Source: Hohaiivirga sp031546825 (GTDB lineage: Bacteria; Pseudomonadota; Alphaproteobacteria; Rhizobiales; Beijerinckiaceae). Taken from it: a stretch of 64,000 nucleotides of DNA. The DNA lies in NCBI GenBank assembly GCA_031546825.1, contig JAVBJU010000002.1:169942-233941 (forward strand). Reading direction: 5' to 3'. Position numbers and translations under genes: made by a program. The stretch's first letter is position 1. Each line of letters starts with the position of its first letter. The notes under the pieces are model-generated. The model saw only the letters and a list, made by a program, of their open reading frames with translations, was not told the origin of the DNA and did no database searches. Below, in pieces: positions 1 to 8,478 of the stretch.

Positions 1-53
1 TTGAGGGCCAGATGTTTGCGTTCCAGCTCTGCCAAACGATTCTGAAGCGGCAT
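1..53 (-). CDS. YdcH/DUF465 family protein, N-terminal fragment
   Basis: Only the first 17 codons are inside the window; the gene runs off the left edge. The start ATG (complement of 51-53) has a good ribosome site, AAGGAG, 7 bases upstream. The visible residues MPLQNRLAELERKHLAL resemble the start of short helical DUF465/YdcH proteins common in alphaproteobacteria. It is divergent from a second DUF465-like gene at 275. No function is established for the family. Confidence 0.6.
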   Translation of the reverse strand, partial: MPLQNRLAELERKHLAL

Positions 54-274
54 GTGCGTTCTCCTTCTGAAATCGACGGTGCCGAGTTTAACGCATTTTT
101 GAGCGCGGTCTAACGGAAAAATACACGTTTCAACTTTTCGTCGCCGGGGCGCCAGAGCGTTCGATAAAGCGCTTGTCATCACGCTGGTTTCGGACTAGCA
201 GCAGAGCTTGTGAACGCGCGTGAAGCCATGTTCACTATCAAGCGTGCTCCATATATGCCGCGTTGCTGATAGGG

Positions 275-496
275 ATGATTGCCGTGTCCAAAGATCCGGA
301 TGAAACCTCCAGATTGCTCGCAGAATTGCACCGTCTCAAGGCGGAGCATGGCGATATCGACACCGCAACTGAAGCACTCACGGAAAAGGCGGCGGCCGAT
401 CAACTTCAGCTTCAGCGGCTCAAAAAGCGCAAGCTGGCCCTCAAAGACCGGATCAGAAACCTCGAAAACCTGTTGACGCCCGATATCATCGCCTGA
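275..496 (+). CDS. YdcH/DUF465 family protein
   Basis: A 73-residue, highly charged helical protein. Its second half carries the family pattern: a basic patch LKKRKLALKDRI followed by an LE..L heptad and a PDIIA end. DUF465 proteins are small coiled-coil proteins of unknown role. The start is uncertain: ATG 275 is used here, but GTG 284 is better spaced from the AGGGA at 271-275. A divergent relative lies at the left edge, so the two may be diverged copies. Confidence 0.75.
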   Translation: MIAVSKDPDETSRLLAELHRLKAEHGDIDTATEALTEKAAADQLQLQRLKKRKLALKDRIRNLENLLTPDIIA

Positions 497-564
497 ATCT
501 TGCCGCAGGGAAGCCTTTCGGGTATTGCGTAAGCTCCACGGCCACAGCACTCGGGAGAAGCCCC

Positions 565-1059
565 ATGGCGCAGACCGCCCCCATCGCCATCATCATGGGA
601 AGCCAGTCGGACTGGGAAACCATGCTGCATGCTGCCGATATCCTCGATATGCTCGGTGTCGATTACGAAGCGCGCATCATCTCGGCGCACCGCACCCCAC
701 GACGCCTCTACGAATTTGCGACCACTGCCAAAAGCGAAGGCTTCAAGGTGATTATCGCCGGGGCCGGTGGCGCGGCGCATCTGCCGGGCATGGCAGCCGC
801 CATGACGCCGTTGCCGGTGTTTGGTGTACCGGTGCAATCCCATGCGCTGTCGGGCAAAGACAGCCTGTTATCCATCGTACAGATGCCAGCCGGTATCCCG
901 GTCGGCACGCTGGCCATCGGCAAGGCAGGCGCAATCAATGCTGCCCTGCTCGCCGTGGCGGTGCTGGCCCTTTCTGATTCGGACCTCGCCACCCGGCTCG
1001 ATGAGTGGCGCGCCGCCCAAACAGCGGCGGTACGTGAGTTCCCGGTGGACGAGGCATGA
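565..1059 (+). CDS. purE: 5-(carboxyamino)imidazole ribonucleotide mutase PurE
   Basis: PurE moves the carboxylate of N5-CAIR to C4, giving CAIR in purine synthesis. The protein is 164 residues, normal for class I PurE. Near the N-terminus it has the phosphate-binding MGSQSDW motif, then SAHRTP around residues 40-45 with the catalytic histidine, and the glycine-rich AGAGGAAHLPGM segment. The stop overlaps the purK start by 4 bases (ATGA), so the two are translationally coupled. PurK makes its substrate. Confidence 0.97.
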   Translation: MAQTAPIAIIMGSQSDWETMLHAADILDMLGVDYEARIISAHRTPRRLYEFATTAKSEGFKVIIAGAGGAAHLPGMAAAMTPLPVFGVPVQSHALSGKDSLLSIVQMPAGIPVGTLAIGKAGAINAALLAVAVLALSDSDLATRLDEWRAAQTAAVREFPVDEA

Positions 1060-2165
1060 GCGTATTGGCCCCCTCCTCCCTCAAAGCTCTGCCACCCGGC
1101 TCCGTCATCGGCATTGTTGGTGGTGGGCAACTGGCCCGGATGCTCGCTGTAGCCGCCGCACAATACGGCCTGAAGACGCATATCTATGCCCCAGAGGCGG
1201 AATCTCCGGCATTTGAAGTTGCCGCATTCCATACCTGCGCACCCTATGAGGACGAAACCGCGCTGAGCGCCTTTGCCAACGCGGTCGATGTCATCACCTA
1301 TGAGTTTGAAAACATCCCGGCGGCGGCGGTGGCGCAGATGGCGGGCCTCAAGCCGCTGCATCCGAGCCCCAATGCGTTGGCCATCACCCAGGACCGTTGG
1401 CAGGAAAAATCATTTATTGCCGGGCTTGGCATAGCAACCGCCCCCTTCGCGACAGTGCCCGATGCCGCAGCGCTTGACGGCGCAGTGCAAACAATCGGCC
1501 TGCCTGCCGTCATCAAGACCACCCGATTCGGCTATGACGGCAAAGGGCAGATCACCCTTCGCTCGCCCGCAGAGCTTGAGGCTGCCCGCGCGCTTGCGGC
1601 AAATGCGCCGTGCATTCTCGAAGGATTCGTGCCGTTTCGCATGGAAGTCTCGGTGGTGGCGACACGGGGGCAGGATGGGGCTTTTTCGGCCTTCGACCTC
1701 TGCGCCAACGAGCATCAAAACCATATTCTCGACGTCACACGGTTGCCCGCACAAGTCAGTGAGGCAACCGCCAGCGACGCCATTACCATCGCCCGGCGCA
1801 TTGGCGCGGCGCTCGATTATGTTGGCACCTTCACCGTCGAAATGTTTGTGGTCGGCGACGGGGATGCCGAGCGGCTTGTGGTCAACGAGATCGCGCCACG
1901 CGTGCACAATTCCGGCCATTGGACCATCGAAGGCGCAGAAACCTCGCAATTTTCCCAGCATATCCGCGCCGTTTGCGGCTGGCCGCTCGGGGCAACCACC
2001 CGCCGGGGCCGTATTGAAATGCGCAACCTCATCGGCGCTGATTGCGAAAACTGGCAGGATATCGCCACAACGCCCGGCGCAAGCCTGCATCTTTATGGCA
2101 AGGGACAATTCCGCCCCGGACGCAAGATGGGGCATGTTACCACGGTGTTCCCCACACAAGGGTGA
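1056..2165 (+). CDS. purK: 5-(carboxyamino)imidazole ribonucleotide synthase PurK
   Basis: PurK is an ATP-grasp ligase that makes N5-CAIR from AIR, bicarbonate and ATP. The protein is 369 residues. It opens with the dinucleotide-fold-like segment IGIVGGGQLARML, contains the ATP-grasp lysine region VIKTTRFGYDGKGQ near residues 150-163, and ends with the metal-binding part NEIAPRVHNSGHWT around residues 275-290. It overlaps purE by 4 bases. A hairpin after the stop probably separates it from rpsU. Confidence 0.97.
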   Translation: MSVLAPSSLKALPPGSVIGIVGGGQLARMLAVAAAQYGLKTHIYAPEAESPAFEVAAFHTCAPYEDETALSAFANAVDVITYEFENIPAAAVAQMAGLKPLHPSPNALAITQDRWQEKSFIAGLGIATAPFATVPDAAALDGAVQTIGLPAVIKTTRFGYDGKGQITLRSPAELEAARALAANAPCILEGFVPFRMEVSVVATRGQDGAFSAFDLCANEHQNHILDVTRLPAQVSEATASDAITIARRIGAALDYVGTFTVEMFVVGDGDAERLVVNEIAPRVHNSGHWTIEGAETSQFSQHIRAVCGWPLGATTRRGRIEMRNLIGADCENWQDIATTPGASLHLYGKGQFRPGRKMGHVTTVFPTQG

Positions 2166-2264
2166 TAGCGGGGCGGGGAAAAAAGAGTCGTTTCCGGCCT
2201 GTTTGCAACGGGAAAGTCTCTGGACAAGCCGGTATCGTTCTGTTACGACCCTCACTACCAGATG

Positions 2265-2287
2265 AGACGCGAAGGTTTTTCGCGTCT
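2265..2287 (+). terminator. hairpin between purK and rpsU
   Basis: Nine-base arms AGACGCGAA (2265-2273) and TTCGCGTCT (2279-2287) enclose a 5-base loop. The sequence after it is T-rich but interrupted (TATTTCATCTTAT). It could end purEK transcripts or be part of the rpsU leader. Confidence 0.55.
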
Positions 2288-2328
2288 TATTTCATCTTAT
2301 CATTCAGCTAGCTGTAAACGAGGCTCGC

Positions 2329-2562
2329 GTGCAGGTTCTTGTCCGGGAAAACAATGTCGATCAGGCGCTCCGCGCACTGAAGAAGAAGATGCAGCGTGAA
2401 GGCATCTTCCGTGAAATGAAGCTCCGTGGTCATTACGAGAAGCCTTCTGAGAAGAAGGCTCGCGAAAAGGCCGAAGCTGTGCGTCGTGCGCGCAAGCTCA
2501 TCCGCAAGCGGATGCAGCGTGAAGGCTTGCTTCCCTCGAAGCCGCGCCCCCCGCGCGCGTAA
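2329..2562 (+). CDS. rpsU: 30S ribosomal protein S21
   Basis: S21 is a small, very basic 30S subunit protein that helps mRNA base pairing at initiation. The 77-residue product starts MQVLVRENNVDQALRALKKK, which is the standard S21 N-terminus, and ends in the basic tail seen in alphaproteobacterial forms. The start is GTG, with ACGAGG about 6 bases upstream. Position downstream of purEK is common in this order. Confidence 0.96.
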   Translation: MQVLVRENNVDQALRALKKKMQREGIFREMKLRGHYEKPSEKKAREKAEAVRRARKLIRKRMQREGLLPSKPRPPRA

Positions 2563-2620
2563 ATCTCCGGACGCGCTAAGCCTTTTTTAAGGGGAAGTGC
2601 GTAAAAACCGGCTCAATGCC

Positions 2621-2651
2621 AGCGCCTCGCTGAAAAGCAGAGGCGCTGTTT
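2621..2651 (+). terminator. rpsU terminator
   Basis: Arms AGCGCCTC (2621-2628) and GAGGCGCT (2640-2647), with inner GCT/AGC pairing, are followed by GTTTGCGTTT. It lies between rpsU and the TPR lipoprotein gene. Confidence 0.6.
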
Positions 2652-2742
2652 GCGTTTGTAATCGATGTCGCCCTTGGCAAAGACATGCCTACAAGGGCCT
2701 TCATGGCAAGCAAAGCATCGGATGAAACCGAGGAGATATACG

Positions 2743-3585
2743 GTGAGTGCCCTTCATACCCGTCTGTTGTTCGTGAGTTCCCTACTTTTGACCGCAACGC
2801 TCGGCGCTTGCGGCGGCTCCGGCGGCAGTTCCGGCCCGCAATTCGCGGTAGTGGAAAACACGGACCGGGCCAGCACCAGTGCCAATATCGGATCGCTCTC
2901 TGATGTTATTGCCAATAACCCCAATGACCCGAGCACTTACAATACGCGCGGCGCAGCCTATGCGCGCAGCGGTAATTATTCGAGCGCCATCGCTGATTTC
3001 AACAAGGCGATCCAGATCGACCCGCAGAATGCTGCCGCCCTCACCAACCGCGGCCTTGCCTTCCGCCAGACGGGGCGCAATGATGCGGCGCTCAATGACT
3101 TTTCACAGGCTATCCAGGCCAACCCCAGCTATGGCCCCGCCTATCTCGCCCGTGGCAATGCGCAACGTGCCCAGGGCGCGCTGCAACAAGCTCTCCAGGA
3201 CCTTTCCACCGCGATCAAGCTGGCACCGGAATCGGCAGAAGCCTATCACTCGCGCGGTCTGGTTTATCAGCGCATGGGGCAGTCGCAGCAGGCCGTCTAC
3301 GATTTCGACTCGGCCATCGATCGCAACCCCTTCGTTGCCCCGCCCTATCTCGCGCGCGGCCAATGCCTGGTGGATTTACGCCAATACGACAAAGCCATTG
3401 AAGACTTCAATGCCGCCCTCAACGTCAATCAACAGCTTGCCGATGCCTGGGCGTGGCGCGGTGTGGCACTGGAGCGCAAGGGCAAACAAGCCGAAGCGAA
3501 ACAAAGCTATTCGCAGGCCCTGTCAATCGACGGCTCCAATGCGGTGGCCCGCAAGGGCGGCGGCGGTCTCGGCTCGCTATTTTAA
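2743..3585 (+). CDS. TPR-repeat lipoprotein (NlpI-like)
   Basis: The GTG start at 2743 is chosen because GAGGAGA lies 7 bases upstream and because it places a clean lipoprotein signal at the N-terminus: a hydrophobic stretch ending in the lipobox LGAC (Cys at about residue 22), then a Gly/Ser linker. About five or six tetratricopeptide repeats follow (motifs such as AAYARSGNYSSAIADFNKAI and YLARGNAQRAQGALQQAL). The mature 260-residue protein is probably anchored in an envelope membrane and acts as a scaffold. The overall plan resembles NlpI, but no specific partner is shown. A strong terminator follows. Confidence 0.85.
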   Translation: MSALHTRLLFVSSLLLTATLGACGGSGGSSGPQFAVVENTDRASTSANIGSLSDVIANNPNDPSTYNTRGAAYARSGNYSSAIADFNKAIQIDPQNAAALTNRGLAFRQTGRNDAALNDFSQAIQANPSYGPAYLARGNAQRAQGALQQALQDLSTAIKLAPESAEAYHSRGLVYQRMGQSQQAVYDFDSAIDRNPFVAPPYLARGQCLVDLRQYDKAIEDFNAALNVNQQLADAWAWRGVALERKGKQAEAKQSYSQALSIDGSNAVARKGGGGLGSLF

Positions 3586-3614
3586 ATAGCCCGATGCCAA
3601 TCAGTTATCGAATA

Positions 3615-3648
3615 GGCCCGGCTCCCCCTGGAAGCCGGGCCTTTTTTT
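3615..3648 (+). terminator. intrinsic terminator after TPR lipoprotein gene
   Basis: Perfect 9-bp stem GGCCCGGCT (3615-3623) / AGCCGGGCC (3633-3641), followed by seven T. It sits between the plus-strand lipoprotein gene and the convergent autotransporter gene. Confidence 0.93.
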
Positions 3649-3653
3649 GTCGT

Positions 3654-6002
3654 TCAGAAGCTCGTCGAAAAGCCCGCTCTGATGGTTGCATCGGGGCGGT
3701 TGCTTTGGCCGATGGTGGTGGCAACCTGCCCGGAGAGGCGGGTGTTTTCGGTCAGCTTGTAATTAGCGCCCAGCGACACTTCCGCCCAGTTGTCCGGCAG
3801 CTTGACCGAACCACGTTCGAACGACGACAGGTCGGGGATTTCACCGGCGACGCCATTAACGTTCCCCGAAAGGCGATGCGCCCAAGCCGCCGAGCCAGTC
3901 AGTTCGAACGCCTTGGTGAGCGCGTAGCGCCCTTCGAACCCAAGCCGCATATCAACCTCGTGGCCTTCACGCCCGCGATAGCGGATCGGGAATGGGCCAC
4001 CCTGCTCGGTGTAACCGTTGAGGGTTGCCTGTGTCCACGACACATCGGCGAACGGGGTGATGAGGGCACGCTCAAGCACATTGAACGCCCAGCCGACCCG
4101 CACCAATCCGCCGATGGACGCGCCATCGCTTGACCCCTTCGAGGTGGTGACTGCACGGGCACCGTTCCTGTATTGGCGGGTGATGTCGTAATCAAGTTCG
4201 CTCGCCGTTACCGCACCGAGAAGCCGTAGACCACTGGGTCCGGAAGCATAACTTGCGAACACGCCGCCACCATAACTGTCGATCTTGTCCGTGCCGCCGA
4301 GGCGCAGGTCAAACTCACCGCGTCCGGCATGGGCACTGACGCCGACCGTCACCCCGGGCAGCACCCGCATGGCGACACCGGCGGTGCCGCGACCCTGGAT
4401 GCCATCATTACCCCAGAACTCCCCGGTGCCGGTTGCGAAGGCGCAGAAGCGGTTATCGGGGCCGCTCTTCCATGGGCGGTCGGGGGCGCATTGATCCTGG
4501 GCGATGAATATCTGATCGCCAAGACCGCCCTGCGCCACCGAAAGGCCGTGGGCACCGACCTGCTGCATATCGGCGAGGGTTGCCGACAACTCTGCCGCAG
4601 AGAGGAAGCCAACAATGACCGGGGGAGGAGGAGGTGGTGGTGGCACGGGTGGCGACACGGGACCGGGATTGGGCGGTGTCACGGTCGGACCAGGCGGCGG
4701 GGGAGGAGGCGGGGGGGGCGGCGGTGGCGGATCGACAATACGCACGAGCCAGACTTCATAACGACCGTCTGGGTTTCTGTCGGTCCCCACAATCACCTGT
4801 CCATTGGCGGATATGCCGCGCACACTCCGGATCGCCCATCCGTCAACCGAGACACCATTGGATCGCAAGATGTCTTTGATGCTCAAAATGCCAGTATTCG
4901 CCGTCCAGCGAAACGCCTCGGTCTGATTTGCCTCGGTCGTACTGTATCCGGTTATCACAGAGCCATAGGCATTAACACCCGTGGCGAAACTGGAGGGATT
5001 GTTGCCTCCAGTACCGATGAAACCGAGACCCTGCAAGCCACTGCTGGTCGTCCAGCGAAACGCTTCATCCTGATTTGCCGCGTTCTTACCAAATCCGATA
5101 ATGGTGGAACCATCAGCGCTAATCCCAATGGCAGAGCTTGAGGGCGCGGTGCCGCCACCGCCGATGAAGCCGAGGCCCTTTATGCCATCGCTCAATGTCC
5201 AGCGAAATGCTTCTTGCTGATCCGCAGCGTTGCGGCTGTTTCCCGTAATGACCGAGCCATCGGCGCTGATCCCTCTGTGTATACTGGAGGGATTGCTGCC
5301 TCCGCCGCCGATAAAGCCGAGGCCCTTTATGCCACCGCTAGATGTCCAGCGAAATACCTCATTCTGATCCGCTGCGTTCCTGCTATCGCCTGCAACAACA
5401 GAGCCATCGGCACTCACTCCAGAAGCTATACTAAAAGGGTTGCTGCCTCCGCCTCCAATGAAACCGAGGCCCTGTATGCCGCCACTTGCCGTCCAGCGAA
5501 ACGCTTCCAGCCGGTCAGCTGCATTTTGGCCATACCCTACAATGGCAGAGCCATCGGCGCTGATACCAAGGGCGGAACTAAAAGGATTGCTGCCGCCTCC
5601 CTCGATGAAGCCAATCCCCTGAATGCCACCGCTGGATGTCCAGCGGAACGCTTCCTGCCGATCCGCCGCGTTGGTGCTCTGTCCCGCGATGACAGAGCCG
5701 TTGGCGCTAACACCCACGGCAAGACTGACGGGATTACTGCCTCCTCCGCCAATGAAGCCGAGGCTCTGCGGTTCACCGCTTGCCATCCAGCGAAACGCTT
5801 GCCTGGAACGGGAGCCGACAATAACGGAACCGTCGCTGCTGAGCCCTCTAATATTTAAAGAGCCAGGAGCACCAGGTTCTCCAAAAAAGCCCGTCCCGCT
5901 GAAGTGATAAGTTTGTGCGGTGGCCGGGGTGGTCGCAGCCAGACCGGCGCAGCAACCGACGATGGAAACAGAGGATAAAACGGCGTGCAATACGCGCTTC
6001 AT
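3654..6002 (-). CDS. autotransporter with HAF-like repeats
   Basis: This 782-residue protein has a signal peptide of about 30 residues ending ATAQ. It then has eight tandem units of about 49 residues, each carrying G(I/V)SA(D/N)GS, AFRW and LGF(I)GGGG signatures of the extracellular HAF repeat family. A proline-rich linker (runs of 8-13 prolines) follows, then a roughly 280-residue C-terminal autotransporter beta-domain ending in phenylalanine. This predicts a type V secreted or surface-displayed passenger. The ribosome site is GGAG, about 9 bases before ATG. The repeats are similar at DNA level (147-base period), so copy number may vary. The upstream region is very AT-rich. The ligand is unknown; adhesin is an inference. 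Confidence 0.9.
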   Translation of the reverse strand: MKRVLHAVLSSVSIVGCCAGLAATTPATAQTYHFSGTGFFGEPGAPGSLNIRGLSSDGSVIVGSRSRQAFRWMASGEPQSLGFIGGGGSNPVSLAVGVSANGSVIAGQSTNAADRQEAFRWTSSGGIQGIGFIEGGGSNPFSSALGISADGSAIVGYGQNAADRLEAFRWTASGGIQGLGFIGGGGSNPFSIASGVSADGSVVAGDSRNAADQNEVFRWTSSGGIKGLGFIGGGGSNPSSIHRGISADGSVITGNSRNAADQQEAFRWTLSDGIKGLGFIGGGGTAPSSSAIGISADGSTIIGFGKNAANQDEAFRWTTSSGLQGLGFIGTGGNNPSSFATGVNAYGSVITGYSTTEANQTEAFRWTANTGILSIKDILRSNGVSVDGWAIRSVRGISANGQVIVGTDRNPDGRYEVWLVRIVDPPPPPPPPPPPPPGPTVTPPNPGPVSPPVPPPPPPPPVIVGFLSAAELSATLADMQQVGAHGLSVAQGGLGDQIFIAQDQCAPDRPWKSGPDNRFCAFATGTGEFWGNDGIQGRGTAGVAMRVLPGVTVGVSAHAGRGEFDLRLGGTDKIDSYGGGVFASYASGPSGLRLLGAVTASELDYDITRQYRNGARAVTTSKGSSDGASIGGLVRVGWAFNVLERALITPFADVSWTQATLNGYTEQGGPFPIRYRGREGHEVDMRLGFEGRYALTKAFELTGSAAWAHRLSGNVNGVAGEIPDLSSFERGSVKLPDNWAEVSLGANYKLTENTRLSGQVATTIGQSNRPDATIRAGFSTSF
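4746..5899 (-). repeat. tandem 147-base repeats inside the autotransporter gene
   Basis: Eight direct repeats with a 147-base (49-codon) period encode the HAF-like units. Internal units 2-6 are the most alike; the outermost two have diverged. Repeated landmarks on the plus strand are TCCAGCGAAA.GC and GAGCCATCGGCGCT. The exact ends are approximate. Confidence 0.85.
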
Positions 6003-6244
6003 ATTAATTTACTCCAAAAATAGTTTCTTGAAATTAATAAATCGTATTTTTTATAATCTGTTATTACCTATTCAAAAAAGGTCGGCCTTAACGCGTTTGA
6101 GGAACATGCTTTTAAATGAGCAACGCTTTAAATGCAAAATTTTATTAAATAAAATAATAATTACGGGGCGTTTTTAGGGCGGTGGTCTTCTCGCCCCCCC
6201 AAAAAAATGCCGCGCCAGAACTCCTTAGAAACACAAGTGGAGCA
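6003..6244. other. AT-rich intergenic region upstream of autotransporter
   Basis: About 240 bases, strongly AT-rich between 6020 and 6170, contrasting with the GC-rich surroundings. It presumably holds the autotransporter promoter. I see no gene in it, and no terminator for the GIY-YIG gene. Confidence 0.5.
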
Positions 6245-6550
6245 TCAATCAGCTTCAGACTCTCTGCCTTCGGGCGGTTGGATAACGCCTGCCGCCAGCG
6301 CGAGCTTCAGGCTGCGGCTTTGGCGTTTGACCCAGGCTTCAATGCTCTGTGCGGCGCTGCGCGACGTGGTCTCGTGCCGCCACAATATGGCGCTGACGCC
6401 GCCATGGCTGCGCACGTAGCGGGCGCCTTTCGGCGTGGCGTGGTCTTGCATGCGTTTCTCGACATCGCGGGCAATGCCGCAATAGAGCGTATTGTCGCCA
6501 CACCGGATGAGATAGACCCACCAGCCTCCGCTTGTTGCCTTTTCAGACAT
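6245..6550 (-). CDS. GIY-YIG nuclease family protein (YhbQ-like)
   Basis: The 101-residue single-domain GIY-YIG protein has the core WWVYLIRCGDNTLYCGIA (the YIG element is YCG), the arginine region DVEKRMQDHATPKGARYVRSH, and a later conserved glutamate in IEAWVKR. These small proteins are related to UvrC-type nucleases; their cellular role is largely unknown. It starts directly behind the pntB terminator on the same strand, so it probably has its own promoter. Confidence 0.88.
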   Translation of the reverse strand: MSEKATSGGWWVYLIRCGDNTLYCGIARDVEKRMQDHATPKGARYVRSHGGVSAILWRHETTSRSAAQSIEAWVKRQSRSLKLALAAGVIQPPEGRESEAD

Positions 6551-6568
6551 GGCCGCCCTTCATGAAAA

Positions 6569-6592
6569 AGGCCGGTCGCTGTCGACCGGCCT
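6569..6592 (-). terminator. terminator of the pnt operon
   Basis: Ten-bp perfect stem AGGCCGGTCG (6569-6578) / CGACCGGCCT (6583-6592) with loop CTGT. Read on the minus strand it is followed by TTTTTC, 35 bases after the pntB stop. Confidence 0.9.
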
Positions 6593-6626
6593 CATGGTGT
6601 TGTTATGGCATGTGCCGGAACTACGC

Positions 6627-8027
6627 TTATTCCATGCCCTTGATGATCTGGTCGACAACCTTCTTGGCGTCACCGAACAGCATCATGGTGTTATCACGGA
6701 AGAACAGTTCGTTCTCAACGCCAGCATAGCCCGAGCCCATGCCGCGCTTGATGAACAGCACGGTTTTGGCCTTCTCGACATCGAGGATCGGCATGCCATA
6801 GATCGGCGATTGCGGATCGGTCTTGGCCGAGGGGTTGGTGACGTCGTTGGCACCGATGACGAAGGCAACATCCGCCTGCGGGAACTCGCCGTTGATGTCC
6901 TCAAGCTCGAAGACTTCATCGTAGGGCACTGAGGCTTCAGCCAGCAGCACGTTCATGTGGCCAGGCATACGGCCCGCCACCGGATGGATGGCGTATTTGA
7001 CCTCGACGCCTTCCTTCTTGAGCATGTCTGCCATTTCGCGCAGCGAATGCTGGGCTTGTGCCACCGCCATGCCGTAGCCGGGCACGATGATGATCTTGCC
7101 AGCGTTCTTCATGATGAAGGCTGCGTCGTCTGCCGAACCCTGCTTGACAGGGCGGGTTTCATCCGCACCAGCCGCGCCGCCCGCCACCTCGCCGCCGAAG
7201 CCGCCGAGGATGACCGAGAAGAACGACCGGTTCATGCCCTTACACATGATGTAGGAGAGAATGGCACCCGAGGAGCCCACCAGCGCGCCAGTGATGATCA
7301 GCGCCATATTGGCCAGCGTGAAGCCGATGCCAGCCGCGGCCCAACCCGAATAGGAGTTCAGCATCGACACAACCACCGGCATATCAGCGCCGCCGATCGG
7401 GATGATGAGCAGAACGCCGAGCACGAAGCTCACCAGCACCACGAGCCAGAACACAATATGGCTCTCGGTGGCGATGAAAATGCCAAGCAGCACCATCAGC
7501 GCCACGCCAAGGCCGATATTAATGAAATGGCGCTGGGGCAGCATGATCGGCTTTCCGGACATGCGGCCATCGAGTTTCAGAAACGCGATGATCGAGCCGG
7601 TGAAGGTAATGGCACCAATGGCAACGCCAAGGCCCATTTCAAAGAGCGACCCACCATGGATCTGGCCCGCACGACCGATGCCGAAAGCCTCGGGCGCATA
7701 GAGCGCACCGGCGGCCACCAGAACAGCGGCGAGACCGATCAGCGAGTGGAACGCGGCGACCAGTTGCGGCATGTCGGTCATCGACACGCGGCGGGCGATC
7801 ACCGCACCGATGCCGCCACCAATACCGATGCCGAGGATCACCAGCATCCAGCCGAGGAAGCTTGCTGGCGGCGCGACGAACAACGTCGTCACCATTGCGA
7901 TGCCCATGCCGATCATGCCGAACAGGTTGCCCTGGCGGGATGTGGTCGGGTGGGAGAGACCGCGCAGCGCCATGATGAACAGGACGCCGGAGACGAGATA
8001 AAGCAGGGACGAGATGTTAGCTGACAT
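6627..8027 (-). CDS. pntB: NAD(P) transhydrogenase subunit beta
   Basis: PntB is the NADP(H)-binding and membrane part of the proton-translocating transhydrogenase, which makes NADPH from NADH at the expense of the proton gradient. The 466-residue protein has about nine hydrophobic segments in its first 270 residues, then a soluble Rossmann domain with IIVPGYGMAVAQAQH near residue 315 and the KRGMGSGYAGVEN loop near the C-terminus. It is the last gene of a coxIV-like/pntAA/pntAB/pntB unit, 4 bases after pntAB. A terminator follows. Confidence 0.97.
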   Translation of the reverse strand: MSANISSLLYLVSGVLFIMALRGLSHPTTSRQGNLFGMIGMGIAMVTTLFVAPPASFLGWMLVILGIGIGGGIGAVIARRVSMTDMPQLVAAFHSLIGLAAVLVAAGALYAPEAFGIGRAGQIHGGSLFEMGLGVAIGAITFTGSIIAFLKLDGRMSGKPIMLPQRHFINIGLGVALMVLLGIFIATESHIVFWLVVLVSFVLGVLLIIPIGGADMPVVVSMLNSYSGWAAAGIGFTLANMALIITGALVGSSGAILSYIMCKGMNRSFFSVILGGFGGEVAGGAAGADETRPVKQGSADDAAFIMKNAGKIIIVPGYGMAVAQAQHSLREMADMLKKEGVEVKYAIHPVAGRMPGHMNVLLAEASVPYDEVFELEDINGEFPQADVAFVIGANDVTNPSAKTDPQSPIYGMPILDVEKAKTVLFIKRGMGSGYAGVENELFFRDNTMMLFGDAKKVVDQIIKGME

Positions 8028-8031
8028 CGGC

Positions 8032-8466
8032 TTATCCCTTCTTCTTGTACATGGCGAGCATGCGCTGAGTTACCAGGAAGCCGCCAAAGATGTTGATCGA
8101 AGCAAGGATGAGCCCAATGAAGCCGAACGCCCTGGCCCAGCCAGTGCCATCAACCACACCCGCGCCCATTTTGACGCCAACCGCCAGCATGGCACCAACC
8201 ACAATCACCGAGGAGATGGCGTTGGTCACCGACATGAGCGGAGTATGCAATGCGGGCGTCACGGCCCACACCACGTAATAGCCGACGAGGATCGCCAGCA
8301 CGAAGATTGCCAGACGGAAGACGGTCGGATCAACCGCGCCGCCGGTTGCGCCGGAAGCAGCGGCAGAAATCGCATCCGCCGAAGCAGTGAGTGCTTCTGC
8401 GGCATGCTTCGCCATTTCGGCTGCGGCGAAGGCCTTGTCTACGGCCTGTTCAGGTAAGTTTGCCAT
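8032..8466 (-). CDS. pntAB: NAD(P) transhydrogenase subunit alpha, membrane part
   Basis: This 144-residue protein corresponds to the C-terminal membrane portion of enterobacterial PntA. Three or four hydrophobic helices occupy residues 45-135, with the conserved TPALHTPLMSVTNAISS segment. The N-terminal Ala-rich region is a variable tail. The split of PntA into two genes is normal in alphaproteobacteria. It sits between pntAA and pntB with gaps of 12 and 4 bases, so it is cotranscribed. Confidence 0.95.
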   Translation of the reverse strand: MANLPEQAVDKAFAAAEMAKHAAEALTASADAISAAASGATGGAVDPTVFRLAIFVLAILVGYYVVWAVTPALHTPLMSVTNAISSVIVVGAMLAVGVKMGAGVVDGTGWARAFGFIGLILASINIFGGFLVTQRMLAMYKKKG

Positions 8467-8478
8467 GATGTCCCCCTA

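Noticed and set aside
4746..5899. Regularly spaced repeats that could suggest a CRISPR array
   Set aside because: The 147-base period, open frame throughout and HAF-like protein repeats show a coding tandem repeat; no CRISPR array or cas gene is seen in the window.
6957..8024. 355-residue open frame on the plus strand opposite pntB and pntAB
   Set aside because: Composition is His/Asp/Arg-rich nonsense typical of the antisense of GC-rich codons; pntB on the other strand is certain.
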